NCBI RefSeq assembly: GCF_000829415.1
Contig: NZ_AP014637.1
Coordinates: 3,613,001-3,677,000 of the forward strand
Source: Pseudomonas sp. StFLB209
Lineage (GTDB): Bacteria; Pseudomonadota; Gammaproteobacteria; Pseudomonadales; Pseudomonadaceae
Direction: 5' to 3'
Length of the DNA stretch: 64,000 bases
Shown: in pieces, positions 16,480 through 25,201 of the stretch
Layout of the letters: each line of letters begins with the position of its first letter
Numbering within the stretch: the first letter of the stretch is position 1
Position numbers and translations under genes: made by a program
Notes under the pieces: generated by a model
Database searches by the model: none
The model's input: only the letters and a program-made list of their open reading frames with translations
Told to the model about the DNA's origin: nothing

Positions 16480-18292
16480 TGTGGGACTGTCCAGTGATTG
16501 CGTACTTGCTGCTGCGCCGGCGACCACCGACATTCAGCGGTTCATGGTGCAGCGCGTGCATGATCGACCACGCCACGTCGGCATGGCCGGCCGCGTCGGT
16601 GCGCGATGCGCTGTAAGTGACCTGGCCGCTGCCAGTCGTGCCGCGCTTGATGCTGAGGAAGGCCTGGGAAATGTCGTTCATGCCGGCGTCCCAAACGATG
16701 CGGCCCTTCTGGATCGTGTCCTGGGCCTTCAGCACAAGGATGTTTTTGGTTTCCAGGCTGTAGTGAATCGACATCACGCGGGGATAGAACGAGCGCACCA
16801 GGTCGAACACCCCGTAGCCGATTCCGGTGGTATCGATGCCGATGTGTTGGACGTTGAAGCGGCCAACGAGCTTCTCGATCTGCTCGGCCTGATACGTGAA
16901 CGACTGGCCACGCCAGGAGTATTTTTCCAGGATCCGGAACTTGCCGCCCTGTTCCAGGGGCGGTGCCACCACCACGCATGAGGCATCGTCGCGGGTCCGG
17001 CTCGGGTCGTAGCCGATCCAGACGGGACTGTTGCCAAAAGGCCGGTCAGACTCTGGGTCGTAGTCGGTCCATAGCGACGAGTCGGAGTAGCAGCGCTCCA
17101 GATCCTTGAGCGTGAACGCGCCCTGGGTGCTGTCGATGAATTTGCACATGAACAGCTGATCGAATGCATCGTCGTCGTACTCCAGCTGCAGCTGCTCCAG
17201 GTTGAACAGTTGGCAGCCGCCGGCGATGGCGTCGAGGATCGTGATTGTCTTGCGCCATTGCCCGTCCGGACAAAGTGCGCCGGCCTGGTAGGCGCTCTCC
17301 GCTGGCCACTCCTTGCCAGCGCTGGCTTTCTTGCGCTTCTTGCTGTTGCGAAACGACTCGCCGGTCCAGAACGGATAGGCAGGATGGGATACCGCGCTGG
17401 GTGTGCTGAAGTAGGTTTTACGCCACTTGTGGTGGGTGGCCATGGCCGACGCTACTTTGTTCAGCTTCTGGAAATCGCGGATCCAGAAGTATTCATCGAC
17501 ATAGACGTGCCCGTTGTAGCCCTGGGCGCTGCTGCTGTTCGTGCTCATGAACTGCAGCTTTGCGCCGTTGCTGAGAATGATCGGGTCGCCGGTCAGCTCG
17601 ATGTCGAACCATTCTTTGGCGAAACCGATGATGTAGCTGCGGAAAATCTCGGACTGGGCGCGGCTGGCGGACAGGAACACCTGGTTATCGCCGGTCAACA
17701 CGGCGTCCATGAACGCTTCGCCTGCAAAGTAGTACGTGGCACCCACTTGGCGGGATTTGAGGATGTTCCGGATCCGGGCTGTCAGCGGATTCTGTTTCGC
17801 CGCGAACAGCTCCTTTTGGTACCCGAACATCTTGGAGATGAACTTGTCCAGAAAGTCGACTTCGGTCAGGTGATCGATGTCGTTCTTGGTCTTTTTCTCC
17901 CGCTTTTTTCCTTCGCGCTCGCGCCGTGGCTTGCGGCCGCTGTCACCCCGCTGACGGTCATCCGGTTGCGCTGAGTCGGCCTCTTGGGCATACGCAAGCG
18001 TCGGCTTAGTCACTTGCTTTTGCAGTCGCTCGCGCAGCGTGGTTAGGCGCTCCAGCTCGCTCAGCTCGTCTTTTGTAAGAGTGCCGGCCTTATCAAGCAG
18101 CAGAGTGATCCGCCGACTGCAGGCGGTCAGCGGCTCCTCATTCGACAGCATGTCCTCCCACTTACCCTGTTGGATCCAGTGATAAACGATGCGGATATGA
18201 GGCAGGCCCAGTTGCGCCTGTATTTCCTTCGCTTTGTAGCGACGGAGGTACATGCGTTTTGCGGCTTCTCGGACTTCGATTGAATATTGCAT
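16217..18292 (-). CDS. Terminase large subunit, ATPase (P2 gpP family)
   Basis: A protein of 691 residues. An N-terminal HTH (AKEIQAQLGLPHIRIVYHWIQQGKW) is followed by the ATPase with the terminase P-loop-like segment LKSRQVGATYYFAGEA and the Walker B-type YVDEYFWI. The nuclease domain follows, with WIGYDPSRTRDDASCVVV and HIGIDTTGIGYGV. It packages DNA into proheads with gpM. The family is usually about 590 residues. Here the frame stays open for about 90 codons into the portal gene, and that tail (rich in Arg, Ala and Thr) looks unlike coding sequence. See the findings. Confidence 0.9.
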   Translation of the reverse strand: MQYSIEVREAAKRMYLRRYKAKEIQAQLGLPHIRIVYHWIQQGKWEDMLSNEEPLTACSRRITLLLDKAGTLTKDELSELERLTTLRERLQKQVTKPTLAYAQEADSAQPDDRQRGDSGRKPRREREGKKREKKTKNDIDHLTEVDFLDKFISKMFGYQKELFAAKQNPLTARIRNILKSRQVGATYYFAGEAFMDAVLTGDNQVFLSASRAQSEIFRSYIIGFAKEWFDIELTGDPIILSNGAKLQFMSTNSSSAQGYNGHVYVDEYFWIRDFQKLNKVASAMATHHKWRKTYFSTPSAVSHPAYPFWTGESFRNSKKRKKASAGKEWPAESAYQAGALCPDGQWRKTITILDAIAGGCQLFNLEQLQLEYDDDAFDQLFMCKFIDSTQGAFTLKDLERCYSDSSLWTDYDPESDRPFGNSPVWIGYDPSRTRDDASCVVVAPPLEQGGKFRILEKYSWRGQSFTYQAEQIEKLVGRFNVQHIGIDTTGIGYGVFDLVRSFYPRVMSIHYSLETKNILVLKAQDTIQKGRIVWDAGMNDISQAFLSIKRGTTGSGQVTYSASRTDAAGHADVAWSIMHALHHEPLNVGGRRRSSKYAITGQSHNAKTQKTAPGAGGNRAAARNSTTDADVHVRRSRTRAAGPDRAVHGRHRHSRRSPIHTASVQDRLGQAAQGQRASRRNTRLQAQHAAA

Positions 18293-18372
18293 GGGCCGCA
18301 GTCTATGCGGCGAAAAAACGGAAAACGTGCTGAAAAAATCCGCTTTTGTCTGCGATCGCTCAATAACGGATT

Positions 18373-18391
18373 AACACGGATCTCAAGTGTT
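18373..18391. promoter_or_regulatory. Dyad in the divergent late-promoter region
   Basis: AACAC-N9-GTGTT lies in the 163-bp gap between the terminase and scaffold start codons, where P2-like phages have two Ogr-dependent late promoters. It is the only clear dyad in the gap. I could not match it to the P2 TGT-N12-ACA pattern, so its role is uncertain. Confidence 0.3.
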
Positions 18392-18455
18392 TGTTGGTGC
18401 GCTGGAGGCTCCCTATGGTGACGCCTCAATCAACCGATGAGCGCAGTTCCTACTC

Positions 18456-19388
18456 ATGCCCCGATCCCTCGTCTCACCCTGGAAACGTGTTGCAGTCAGC
18501 GGTCCGACCGTCGACGGCCGCGAGATATTTCCCCAGGAGTTGATCGACCTCGCTGAGACGTACAACCCGTCGTTCTACACCGCGTCGATCTGGCTTGAGC
18601 ATGAGCGTGGGTTCGGCACCTTCGGCACGGTCTACGCGCTGCGCCTGGCAGAAGACACCTCTGATTTGCAGCCCGGCGAGGTCGCCCTGGAAGCCCGCTT
18701 GAAGCCCAACGACAAGCTGCTGCAGCTCAACGATCTGGGCGAAAAGCTGTTCACCAGCATCGAGATCCGCCCGAACTTCCGTAAGACAGGTCGCAACTAC
18801 TTGGGCGGTCTGGCCGTGACCGATGAGCCGGCCAGCGTGGGCACCCAGGAACTGTACTTCACCGCCCGGCGCGAACTAGGCGCCGAGCGCCTCATGACCG
18901 CACCTCGGCTAAGCCCCGGCATTCCTCTGGACTTTAACGACATGAGCGCAACCGCTGACGAATCCAACTTGTTCGGTGCTTTGGCCCGCTTCTTCAAGCG
19001 CTTCGCCGAGCAGGAAACCGCACCATCGACCGACAACCCTACCGAGAAAACCCCAATGGATGAAGTAACAGCCAAGGCAGCCCAAGGCCTGGTGGAACAA
19101 CTGCTGGTCGTAGCGGCCGGTATTCAGGCTCTTGTCGATGCCTCCGCACCGACCGAACCTGAAGCTGACGCGGATGCTGTCAGCGATGTGAAGGCGGCCG
19201 TAGACACTATCGTGGCCGCTGCCCAGGAAGAAAAGCAGTTGAGCCGCCGTCAGAACTCCGGCAACCAGGCAGTGCTGGCTGGCCAGGCCCGCATTGAAAA
19301 GATGTTCCAGGCGCTTCTGGACACTCCGAAGGGTCGCCAGTTCGCACGCACCACCGGCGACGCTGACAAGAAAAAGCGGGTGCTCTGA
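18456..19388 (+). CDS. Capsid scaffolding protein/protease (P2 gpO family)
   Basis: A protein of 310 residues that guides prohead assembly and then cleaves the capsid and itself. The N-terminal serine protease domain has candidate triad residues Asp20 (TVDGREIF), His49 (WLEHERG) and Ser101 (LFTSIEIRPNF), matching the order and spacing known for gpO. A charged, Ala-rich helical scaffold region follows (about 190-300). It is the first gene of the rightward late operon, 2 bp before the capsid gene. Confidence 0.92.
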   Translation: MPRSLVSPWKRVAVSGPTVDGREIFPQELIDLAETYNPSFYTASIWLEHERGFGTFGTVYALRLAEDTSDLQPGEVALEARLKPNDKLLQLNDLGEKLFTSIEIRPNFRKTGRNYLGGLAVTDEPASVGTQELYFTARRELGAERLMTAPRLSPGIPLDFNDMSATADESNLFGALARFFKRFAEQETAPSTDNPTEKTPMDEVTAKAAQGLVEQLLVVAAGIQALVDASAPTEPEADADAVSDVKAAVDTIVAAAQEEKQLSRRQNSGNQAVLAGQARIEKMFQALLDTPKGRQFARTTGDADKKKRVL

Positions 19389-19389
19389 C

Positions 19390-20418
19390 ATGGGCCATCC
19401 TCTGAGTAATTACGGCACGAAGATGTTCGCCGAACTGCAGATGGCCATCGCCGAGACCTACGGTGTCGAGACGGCTTCGCGCATGTTCAATGTCGAGCCA
19501 TCCGTTGCCCAGGAACTGAACGATGCGATCACCCACCAGGCGGACTTCCTGGAGCGGATCAACATCGTCATGGTCACCGAGATCAAGGGCCAGAAGGTCT
19601 TTCTCGGTACCAATGGCCCAGTGACCGGCCGCACCAACGTCAAGACCACTGACCGCGAAGCCGTCGATGTGTCTTCGCTGGACGATGACACTTACGAGCT
19701 GTCGCCTACCGAGTCCGATGTCAGCCTGTCCTACGCGAAAATCGACGCCTGGGCGAAGTTCCCGGAGTTCCACGCGAAGTATTCGGCAGCGGTGCAGCGC
19801 CAGATCGCGCTCGACCGCATCATGGTCGGTTTCCACGGCACGCACGCAGCTCAACAGACTGACCGCATTCAGTACCCGATGCTGCAGGACGTGAACAAGG
19901 GTTGGCTGCAGCAGTTGCGCGAGAAAGCCCCGGCTCAGGTCATGAGTTCGGGCAAGGTGGCCGGCAAGGTCACCATGGGCGCCGGTGGCGACTACGCCAA
20001 CCTCGACGCCCTGGTGCATGACGCCAAGCAACTGGTCGACGAGCGCCTGCGCGATGCCGGCGATCTGATTGCGATCATCGGTTCGGATTTGCTCGCAGCC
20101 GACAAGGCCAAGCTGTACGCGAAGCAAGGCAGCACCCCTACCGAGAAAGAGCGCATCGAGTCGGCCCAGGTGATCGCCACCTACGGCGGCCTGCCATCGT
20201 TCAGCGTGCCTTACTTCCCGGCCAACGCGGTGAAGGTCACCAGCTTCGACAATCTGTCGATCTACGTCCAGGACAGCAGCTGGCGTAAGCAGACTGTCGA
20301 TAATCCGAAGCGCAGCCGCGTCGAGGATTACAACAGCCGCAATGAAGGCTACGTCATCGAGCAGCTGGAAAAAGCCGGTCTGATCGAGAACGTCGAAGTC
20401 CTCGAGGATGCAGCGTGA
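19390..20418 (+). CDS. Major capsid protein (P2 gpN family)
   Basis: A protein of 342 residues with features of the gpN family: VEPSVAQELNDAITHQADFLERIN, then MVTEIKGQKVFLG, NGPVTGRTNV, and IALDRIMVGFHGTHAA. The first tens of residues are expected to be removed by the scaffold protease. The start at 19390 follows the scaffold stop directly and its end overlaps the small terminase gene by 4 bp. Confidence 0.95.
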   Translation: MGHPLSNYGTKMFAELQMAIAETYGVETASRMFNVEPSVAQELNDAITHQADFLERINIVMVTEIKGQKVFLGTNGPVTGRTNVKTTDREAVDVSSLDDDTYELSPTESDVSLSYAKIDAWAKFPEFHAKYSAAVQRQIALDRIMVGFHGTHAAQQTDRIQYPMLQDVNKGWLQQLREKAPAQVMSSGKVAGKVTMGAGGDYANLDALVHDAKQLVDERLRDAGDLIAIIGSDLLAADKAKLYAKQGSTPTEKERIESAQVIATYGGLPSFSVPYFPANAVKVTSFDNLSIYVQDSSWRKQTVDNPKRSRVEDYNSRNEGYVIEQLEKAGLIENVEVLEDAA

Positions 20419-21239
20419 GCCTGGCCTTGGCGCACAAGCGCCGCGTTCTCGCCCAAGGCCAAGCCGTAGCCGCTGCCGCCAGTGCACCACCGGCACCGTA
20501 CTCGGCGGACACGGCGATGGCCAGCCCCGCCAATGCCAAGAAACACCTGGTTCTGATGGAACAGAGCCTGGCGGTGGATCTGGAGCGCATCAGCAACATC
20601 GACAGCCGCGAGCAGCGTCAGTCGCTCAAGCGTGACGAGCTGCTGCCCAAGTACCTGGAGTACGTGCAGCGCTACCGCGACTCAGGCCTGAACTTTGCCA
20701 ATGCGGTCGTGGTGTACGTGATGATCTGGCTGTTCGATACACGCCAGTTCACCAAGGGGCTTGAGCTGGCCGACTTTGCCATGAGCCAGGGCCAGGCGCT
20801 GCCTGAACGCTTCAACCGCAACATTCAGACGTTCGTTGCGGACGAGGTGATCGAGTGGGCCGAGGCTGAGCACAAGGCCGGCCGCAGCCCGGAACCCTAC
20901 GTCTCCAACTTGCTGCATCGCGTCGATGGCGAATGGCAGTTGTTCGAACGGATTCCGGCTCGCTACCACAAGCTGCTGGGGATTCTGGCCATGGACCGCA
21001 AGGACTGGTCTGCCGCGATCGTGCATTTCGAACGGGCCGAAAGCCTGTACGAAAAAATCAGCGTCAGCACTCGCCTGGAGGGCTGCCGCAAGGCCTTGGC
21101 CAAGGTGATTGCTGCCGGCGGCCAGGCAACTGCAACCGTAGCCATGCGCCTGGATGAGGTCCTGCGGGAATCCGCTGAGCCTGATCCCGGCTACGACGCC
21201 GGCGACTCTGGCGACAACGACACCAGCAGCACCGATTAA
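20415..21239 (+). CDS. Terminase small subunit/endonuclease (P2 gpM family)
   Basis: A protein of 274 residues. The core of the family is visible: LVLMEQSLAVDLERISNIDSR, then KRDELLPKYLEYVQRYRDSG, then VYVMIWLFDTRQFTKGLELADFAM. It works with the large subunit to cut cos. The C terminus is a low-complexity acidic tail (DPGYDAGDSGDNDTSSTD). The gene lies between capsid and head completion, as in P2. Confidence 0.9.
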   Translation: MSLALAHKRRVLAQGQAVAAAASAPPAPYSADTAMASPANAKKHLVLMEQSLAVDLERISNIDSREQRQSLKRDELLPKYLEYVQRYRDSGLNFANAVVVYVMIWLFDTRQFTKGLELADFAMSQGQALPERFNRNIQTFVADEVIEWAEAEHKAGRSPEPYVSNLLHRVDGEWQLFERIPARYHKLLGILAMDRKDWSAAIVHFERAESLYEKISVSTRLEGCRKALAKVIAAGGQATATVAMRLDEVLRESAEPDPGYDAGDSGDNDTSSTD

Positions 21240-21339
21240 CCGACTTCCCCCCGCAGGGAGCTGCGCACGGATAGACCTGGTCATTTATGACCTTCCGTCT
21301 ACACCGACGCCGCAACCTGCCCCTATTTGAGTGATCTGG

Positions 21340-21804
21340 ATGGGCTTTTCCGGCACAGCAGCAGCGATCGCACCACCGCAGCAGATCGAGAACGATGGGT
21401 TCTGGCCCAATCTCGACCTCAGCGAATTCCAGCGTATCCATCGTCTGCCTGGCAACCTGGCTGTCGACCTGCAGGTCACTGAACTGAAACTGGCCAGGGG
21501 TGCTGTCAACACCGACCTGGCCAAGCTTAAAGCGCGCTGGCAGGCCAGTGGAGTGTCAAACGTTGAATCCGCAGACACCACGATCCTGCCAGAGCGCACC
21601 TATCAAGTGGACCTGTACAAACAGGCCGTCTACTACCGTGCAAAGGCCAAGCTGCTGCCACAGTTCGCCACGACCACACGCCGCGAAACGGCGGAAAACA
21701 CTGGCAAGGAAGCCCCGGAAAGCACTGAAACGCTCTTGAAGTTCAGCCAAGAGGTTATCCGTGCGCTGCAGGGTCGTAGCCGCATCACGGCGGCGCTGCT
21801 ATGA
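21340..21804 (+). CDS. Head completion/stabilisation protein (P2 gpL family)
   Basis: A protein of 154 residues. The gpL pattern is visible: NDGFWPNLDLSEFQRIHRLP near the N terminus, AVDLQVTELKLARGAVN, then a central YQVDLYKQAVYYRAKAKLLP. It closes the head after packaging and prepares the neck for the tail. I prefer ATG 21340 over the in-frame GTG at 21331. It overlaps the next gene by 4 bp. Confidence 0.82.
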   Translation: MGFSGTAAAIAPPQQIENDGFWPNLDLSEFQRIHRLPGNLAVDLQVTELKLARGAVNTDLAKLKARWQASGVSNVESADTTILPERTYQVDLYKQAVYYRAKAKLLPQFATTTRRETAENTGKEAPESTETLLKFSQEVIRALQGRSRITAALL

Positions 21805-22295
21805 GCCAGGTGAAGATCGCTTACCTCGAAATCTCCGGCCGCATGACCGGCAAAACCGAGCGCCTGGCTGAGATGGCCAGCGAGCTGGCTGCCCAGGGCC
21901 GCACTGTAATTTTCGTCGTCTGGTCACCACGCGCAGTGCTGGACCTGGGCTGTCGTCACCCCGGCCTGCTTGTCATCGCCGATGGCCAACCGTTGCCTGC
22001 AGGCGTCGATCCGGAAACGGCTGTGTGGTTTTACGACGAGTTCGATTACCTGAAGTCTGCAGTTGTTCGCCCAGGTGCGTACTACTCGACCACTCCGCGC
22101 TACCTACGGGTTGCTGGGGAGCCAGCGGCGGACAAGGACGTGTTGCTGCAACTGCTGGAAGCGAACGGCTACCGGTACGACCGGTACGTCATGCCTCCTT
22201 ACATCAGTAGTGATGGCCAGTTTTACCGTGAGCACCGTCTGAACAGGACACCCGAGCAGTTCCGCATGCACATGTTCGGGGAGTTCCTGTCGTGA
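21801..22295 (+). CDS. Small P-loop-like protein in the head-tail operon
   Basis: A protein of 164 residues not known to me from P2. It starts with a strand and a P-loop-like motif, SGRMTGKTERL (Gly17-Lys18-Thr19), in the GRxTGKT form seen in terminase-like ATPases. A Walker B-like strand follows, VWFYDEFD (Asp79-Glu80). It overlaps gpL by 4 bp on one side and gpR by 4 bp on the other, so it is an integral part of the late operon. A role in DNA packaging or neck assembly is a guess. Confidence 0.6.
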   Translation: MSQVKIAYLEISGRMTGKTERLAEMASELAAQGRTVIFVVWSPRAVLDLGCRHPGLLVIADGQPLPAGVDPETAVWFYDEFDYLKSAVVRPGAYYSTTPRYLRVAGEPAADKDVLLQLLEANGYRYDRYVMPPYISSDGQFYREHRLNRTPEQFRMHMFGEFLS

Positions 22296-22735
22296 ACAAG
22301 CTGCGGTTCCTGACCGATTACCTGAAATCGTTCAACTTCGTGCTGCCCGAGCAGTTCGATAGCTGGGTATCGGATGCTACCCAAGAACTGGTGTGGAAGC
22401 CCGACGAGAACGGCATGTTCATGGGCGACATGAGCTACACCGCGCATTTCAGCATGGACGACTACAGCGGCCATCCGGCGCGGTTGATGGCCCTGCTGGG
22501 TAGCTGGCTGGAAACCCACGACGACCGTGACGGCATGGATGATCCGGTTTTTGCGATCGACGTCACCGACCTGGCTCAGAACCTTTCTGATGTGACCATC
22601 AGTATCAAGTTCGTCGAGGCTCAGTACCTGACCGAAGATCCAGACGGCGAGGTGCCGGCATTCGGCAAGCGCTGGTCGATCAAGCCATACGATCTGTGGG
22701 TCGCAGAGCAAGGCGAGGTCGTCCGCAATGGCTGA
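22292..22735 (+). CDS. Tail completion protein (P2 gpR family)
   Basis: A protein of 147 residues. It has the gpR pattern of an N-terminal YLKSFNFVLPEQFDSWVSDA segment and a beta-rich middle, and ends with KRWSIKPYDLWVAEQGEVVRNG. gpR acts with gpS to finish the head-proximal end of the tail. It overlaps both neighbours (4 and 8 bp). Confidence 0.8.
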   Translation: MNKLRFLTDYLKSFNFVLPEQFDSWVSDATQELVWKPDENGMFMGDMSYTAHFSMDDYSGHPARLMALLGSWLETHDDRDGMDDPVFAIDVTDLAQNLSDVTISIKFVEAQYLTEDPDGEVPAFGKRWSIKPYDLWVAEQGEVVRNG

Positions 22736-23405
22736 TGCCTTCAACCTCGACATTCGCGGGATGCTCGAAGCCCAGGATCTGCTTGAGCTGCTGTCGCTAC
22801 CGCCACAGAAACGCCGGCGTTTGATGAATAACGTCAGCAAGCGCGTGCGCTCGCTGAGCCGGCAGCGGGTCCGTGACCAGCAGAATCTGGACGGCACCCC
22901 CTTTGCGCCCCGTAAGGACACCACCGGCAAGGGCAAAAAGAAGATGGAGACCGGCCTGGGCAAGCTGCTCGATGTCGTGCGCCTGACTGATACCGAGGCG
23001 GAACTCGGCTGGAAGAACCGGCTGACGCGCTGGGTCGCCAGTCAGCAGCACCACGGCGCGACCGAGCGGGTCACCGCGCAGCAGATGCGCAAGCTGACCG
23101 AGGTTCCCCCCGGGACGGCAGCCACTGAAAAGCAGGCCAAGCGCCTGCGGCAGCTTGGCTACAAGGTCCGTTTGCCTGGCAAGAAGACCGAAACCCGCCC
23201 AAGCGTGGCCTGGATTCAGCAGCACATGGAGTACCCGAAGGCGGGTCTGCTGATTCGCGTTCTCGACGCCGAGCGCAAGGCCTCAACGGGCGCGCAGAGC
23301 TGGGACATCAAGCTCCCATCCCGCCAGTTTCTGGGCGCGAGCGAGGCCGAAACCAAGGCCTTGGTCAACCTGGTGCTGCGCCAAATCATCACCGCACCCG
23401 TTTAG
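22728..23405 (+). CDS. Tail completion/virion morphogenesis protein (P2 gpS family)
   Basis: A basic protein of 225 residues, longer than P2 gpS. The family features are VSKRVRSLSRQRVRDQQNLDGTPFAPRK near residue 35 and the C-terminal LPSRQFLGASEAETKALVNLVLRQI. A central basic insertion carries ERVTAQQMRKLTEVPPGTAA. It is expected at the tail terminus. It begins within the end of gpR. Confidence 0.85.
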   Translation: MADAFNLDIRGMLEAQDLLELLSLPPQKRRRLMNNVSKRVRSLSRQRVRDQQNLDGTPFAPRKDTTGKGKKKMETGLGKLLDVVRLTDTEAELGWKNRLTRWVASQQHHGATERVTAQQMRKLTEVPPGTAATEKQAKRLRQLGYKVRLPGKKTETRPSVAWIQQHMEYPKAGLLIRVLDAERKASTGAQSWDIKLPSRQFLGASEAETKALVNLVLRQIITAPV

Positions 23406-23417
23406 TTAGAGGCTTAC

Positions 23418-24536
23418 ATGGCACTCGGCAAAGCTACAGTCAATAACCTCAATCTCGGGCAGGGTTCTGTCACCGAAGTTGAACGCTACTTCCTGTTCAT
23501 CGGCCCTGGTGCCAAGAACATCGGCCAGATCCTGGCCCTCAACACTGAAAGCGACTTGGACGCCCAGCTGGGCGTGCCTGCCAGCGATCTGAAAACGCAG
23601 ATCAGCACCGCCCGCGACAACGGCGGCGAGCGCTGGTCCTGCCTGGCAGCGCCGATCGCGGCCGATGGCGATTGGTTGGCAGCATTCACCTATGCCCAGC
23701 AGCATGGCTACGACGTTGAAGGGGTGGTCATCACCAAACCGGTGACCACCGCCGACGAGCTGTCGGCCATGAACACCGCAGCCAACAACGTGCAGAGCAC
23801 CTACGGACGCCGCGTCTTCGTGCTTGCGGCCACTGCCGGCATCGTCAGTGCGGAACAGACGTGGGCCGAGTACCAGGTCCAGCAGGTTGGCCTGGTCAAC
23901 AGCCTGGTCGCGGATCGCGTTGTGGCCGTTCCGCAGTTGCACGGCAATGACCAAGGTGTGCTTGCCGGCCGGCTGGCCAACGCGGCCGTCAGCATCGCTG
24001 ATACCCCGATGCGGGTAGCGACCGGCGCGGTGCTGAGCCTGGGGCCGACCCCGAAAGACAAGGACGGCATCCCGCTGCAGTCGGCCACCCGCGCTGTGCT
24101 TGATGCTGCACGTCTGTCGGTGACCCAGACCTATCCCGGCTATCCAGGCGTGTACTGGGCTGATGCCAACCTGCTGGCAGCACCGGGCGCCGATGTCCAG
24201 GTGATCGAGTACCTGCGCGTCTTGGACAAGGCCGCGCGCCGCGTTCGCGTGCTGCTGATCCAGCGTGTCGGTGATCGCCGGCTGAACAGCTCGGCAAACA
24301 GCATGGAAGTGAACCGCACCGCGCTGATGAAGCCCCTGCGCGCCATGGCCAAGTCCACGACCGTGGGAGCCAACGTGTTCCCTGGCGAGATCGAGGCGCC
24401 TGGCAAGGATTCCATCGTTCTGTCCTGGACAAGTAAAACCGCCGTGGTCGCGTACCTGACCCTGCGGCCTCTCAACTGCCCGAAAGACATCACCGCCAAC
24501 CTGGCGCTGGACCTTTCGACCAACACTGCGGAGTAA
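23418..24536 (+). CDS. Contractile tail sheath protein (DUF2586 type)
   Basis: A protein of 372 residues. The start MALGKATVNNLNLGQGSVTEVER and the later SVTQTYPGYPGVYWADANLLAAPGADVQVIEYLRV are typical of the DUF2586 sheath of HP1-like phages. Sheath subunits surround the tail tube and contract on infection. It is directly followed by the tube gene, a pairing that supports the assignment. Confidence 0.88.
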   Translation: MALGKATVNNLNLGQGSVTEVERYFLFIGPGAKNIGQILALNTESDLDAQLGVPASDLKTQISTARDNGGERWSCLAAPIAADGDWLAAFTYAQQHGYDVEGVVITKPVTTADELSAMNTAANNVQSTYGRRVFVLAATAGIVSAEQTWAEYQVQQVGLVNSLVADRVVAVPQLHGNDQGVLAGRLANAAVSIADTPMRVATGAVLSLGPTPKDKDGIPLQSATRAVLDAARLSVTQTYPGYPGVYWADANLLAAPGADVQVIEYLRVLDKAARRVRVLLIQRVGDRRLNSSANSMEVNRTALMKPLRAMAKSTTVGANVFPGEIEAPGKDSIVLSWTSKTAVVAYLTLRPLNCPKDITANLALDLSTNTAE

Positions 24537-24539
24537 CCC

Positions 24540-24995
24540 ATGGCAGGACGTATTGGTGGCAAGAACTTCGACGTGAACCTGGGCGATATGAAGGTTCACG
24601 TTGAAGCCGCGACGCTGGATATCACAGACAACACCGCCGTGGCCCAGAGCCGTGGTGTGCCCAATGGCCATGTGGACGGCGACGTGTCGGCCAGCGGCGA
24701 GATGGAACTCGATCTGACCAACTTCAAACTGCTCAAGGAGCAAGCGAGCACCGCCGGCAGCTTCCGAGGACTGGAGCCGTTTGACATCGTGTTCTTCGCC
24801 AAAGCCGGTGAGGACGAAATCAAGTACGAGGCCTTCGGCTGCAAGATTCGTTTGTCCAGCCTGCTGAGTATTGATCCGAAGGGCGGTGCGAAGTCGACGG
24901 TGAAGGTGCAGTACGACGTTACCAGTCCGGACTTTGTGCATATCGATGGCGTGCCGTACCTGGATCCCGTCGAAATCGAAGGCCTGATTGAATGA
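24540..24995 (+). CDS. Tail tube protein (DUF2597 type)
   Basis: A protein of 151 residues beginning MAGRIGGKNFDVNLGDMKVHVE, followed by a beta-rich body. It matches the DUF2597 phage proteins found after the sheath in HP1-like phages and should form the inner tail tube. It starts 3 bp after the sheath stop and overlaps the next gene by 4 bp. Confidence 0.82.
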   Translation: MAGRIGGKNFDVNLGDMKVHVEAATLDITDNTAVAQSRGVPNGHVDGDVSASGEMELDLTNFKLLKEQASTAGSFRGLEPFDIVFFAKAGEDEIKYEAFGCKIRLSSLLSIDPKGGAKSTVKVQYDVTSPDFVHIDGVPYLDPVEIEGLIE

Positions 24996-25201
24996 CCTGT
25001 CCGTTCGATCAGGCCCAGGCATTCGATCAGCACATGCGTGACCTGGAGATCGCAGCGGCGCTGGCGGGTCCTCGACCGAGCGGCCCAAGCCTCACCCATT
25101 GCAAGGACTGCGACTGTGAGATCCCCGAGGCGCGCCGCGCTTTGGGTGGCATCACCCGCTGTGTGCCTTGCCAAACACTCACCGAGAAAGGACGCCGCTG
25201 A
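24992..25201 (+). CDS. TraR/DksA-type zinc-finger protein
   Basis: A protein of 69 residues with a four-cysteine finger: HCKDCDCEIPEARR, then ITRCVPCQ, giving CxxC-x17-CxxC as in the C-terminal part of DksA and TraR. Such short phage homologues can bind the secondary channel of RNA polymerase and change promoter choice. The N-terminal part is a short helix with an acidic stretch. It lies between tail tube and lysis genes. Confidence 0.8.
   Translation: MTCPFDQAQAFDQHMRDLEIAAALAGPRPSGPSLTHCKDCDCEIPEARRALGGITRCVPCQTLTEKGRR

Noticed and set aside
18300..18455. P2-type Ogr binding site TGT-N12-ACA in the divergent late region
   Set aside because: Only a dyad of opposite polarity (AACAC-N9-GTGTT) is present; I could not fit the P2 pattern.
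23406..25088. 560-codon open frame on the minus strand
   Set aside because: It is the mirror of the sheath and tube genes, rich in His, Gln, Arg and Gly, with no domain; a shadow of GC-rich coding DNA.
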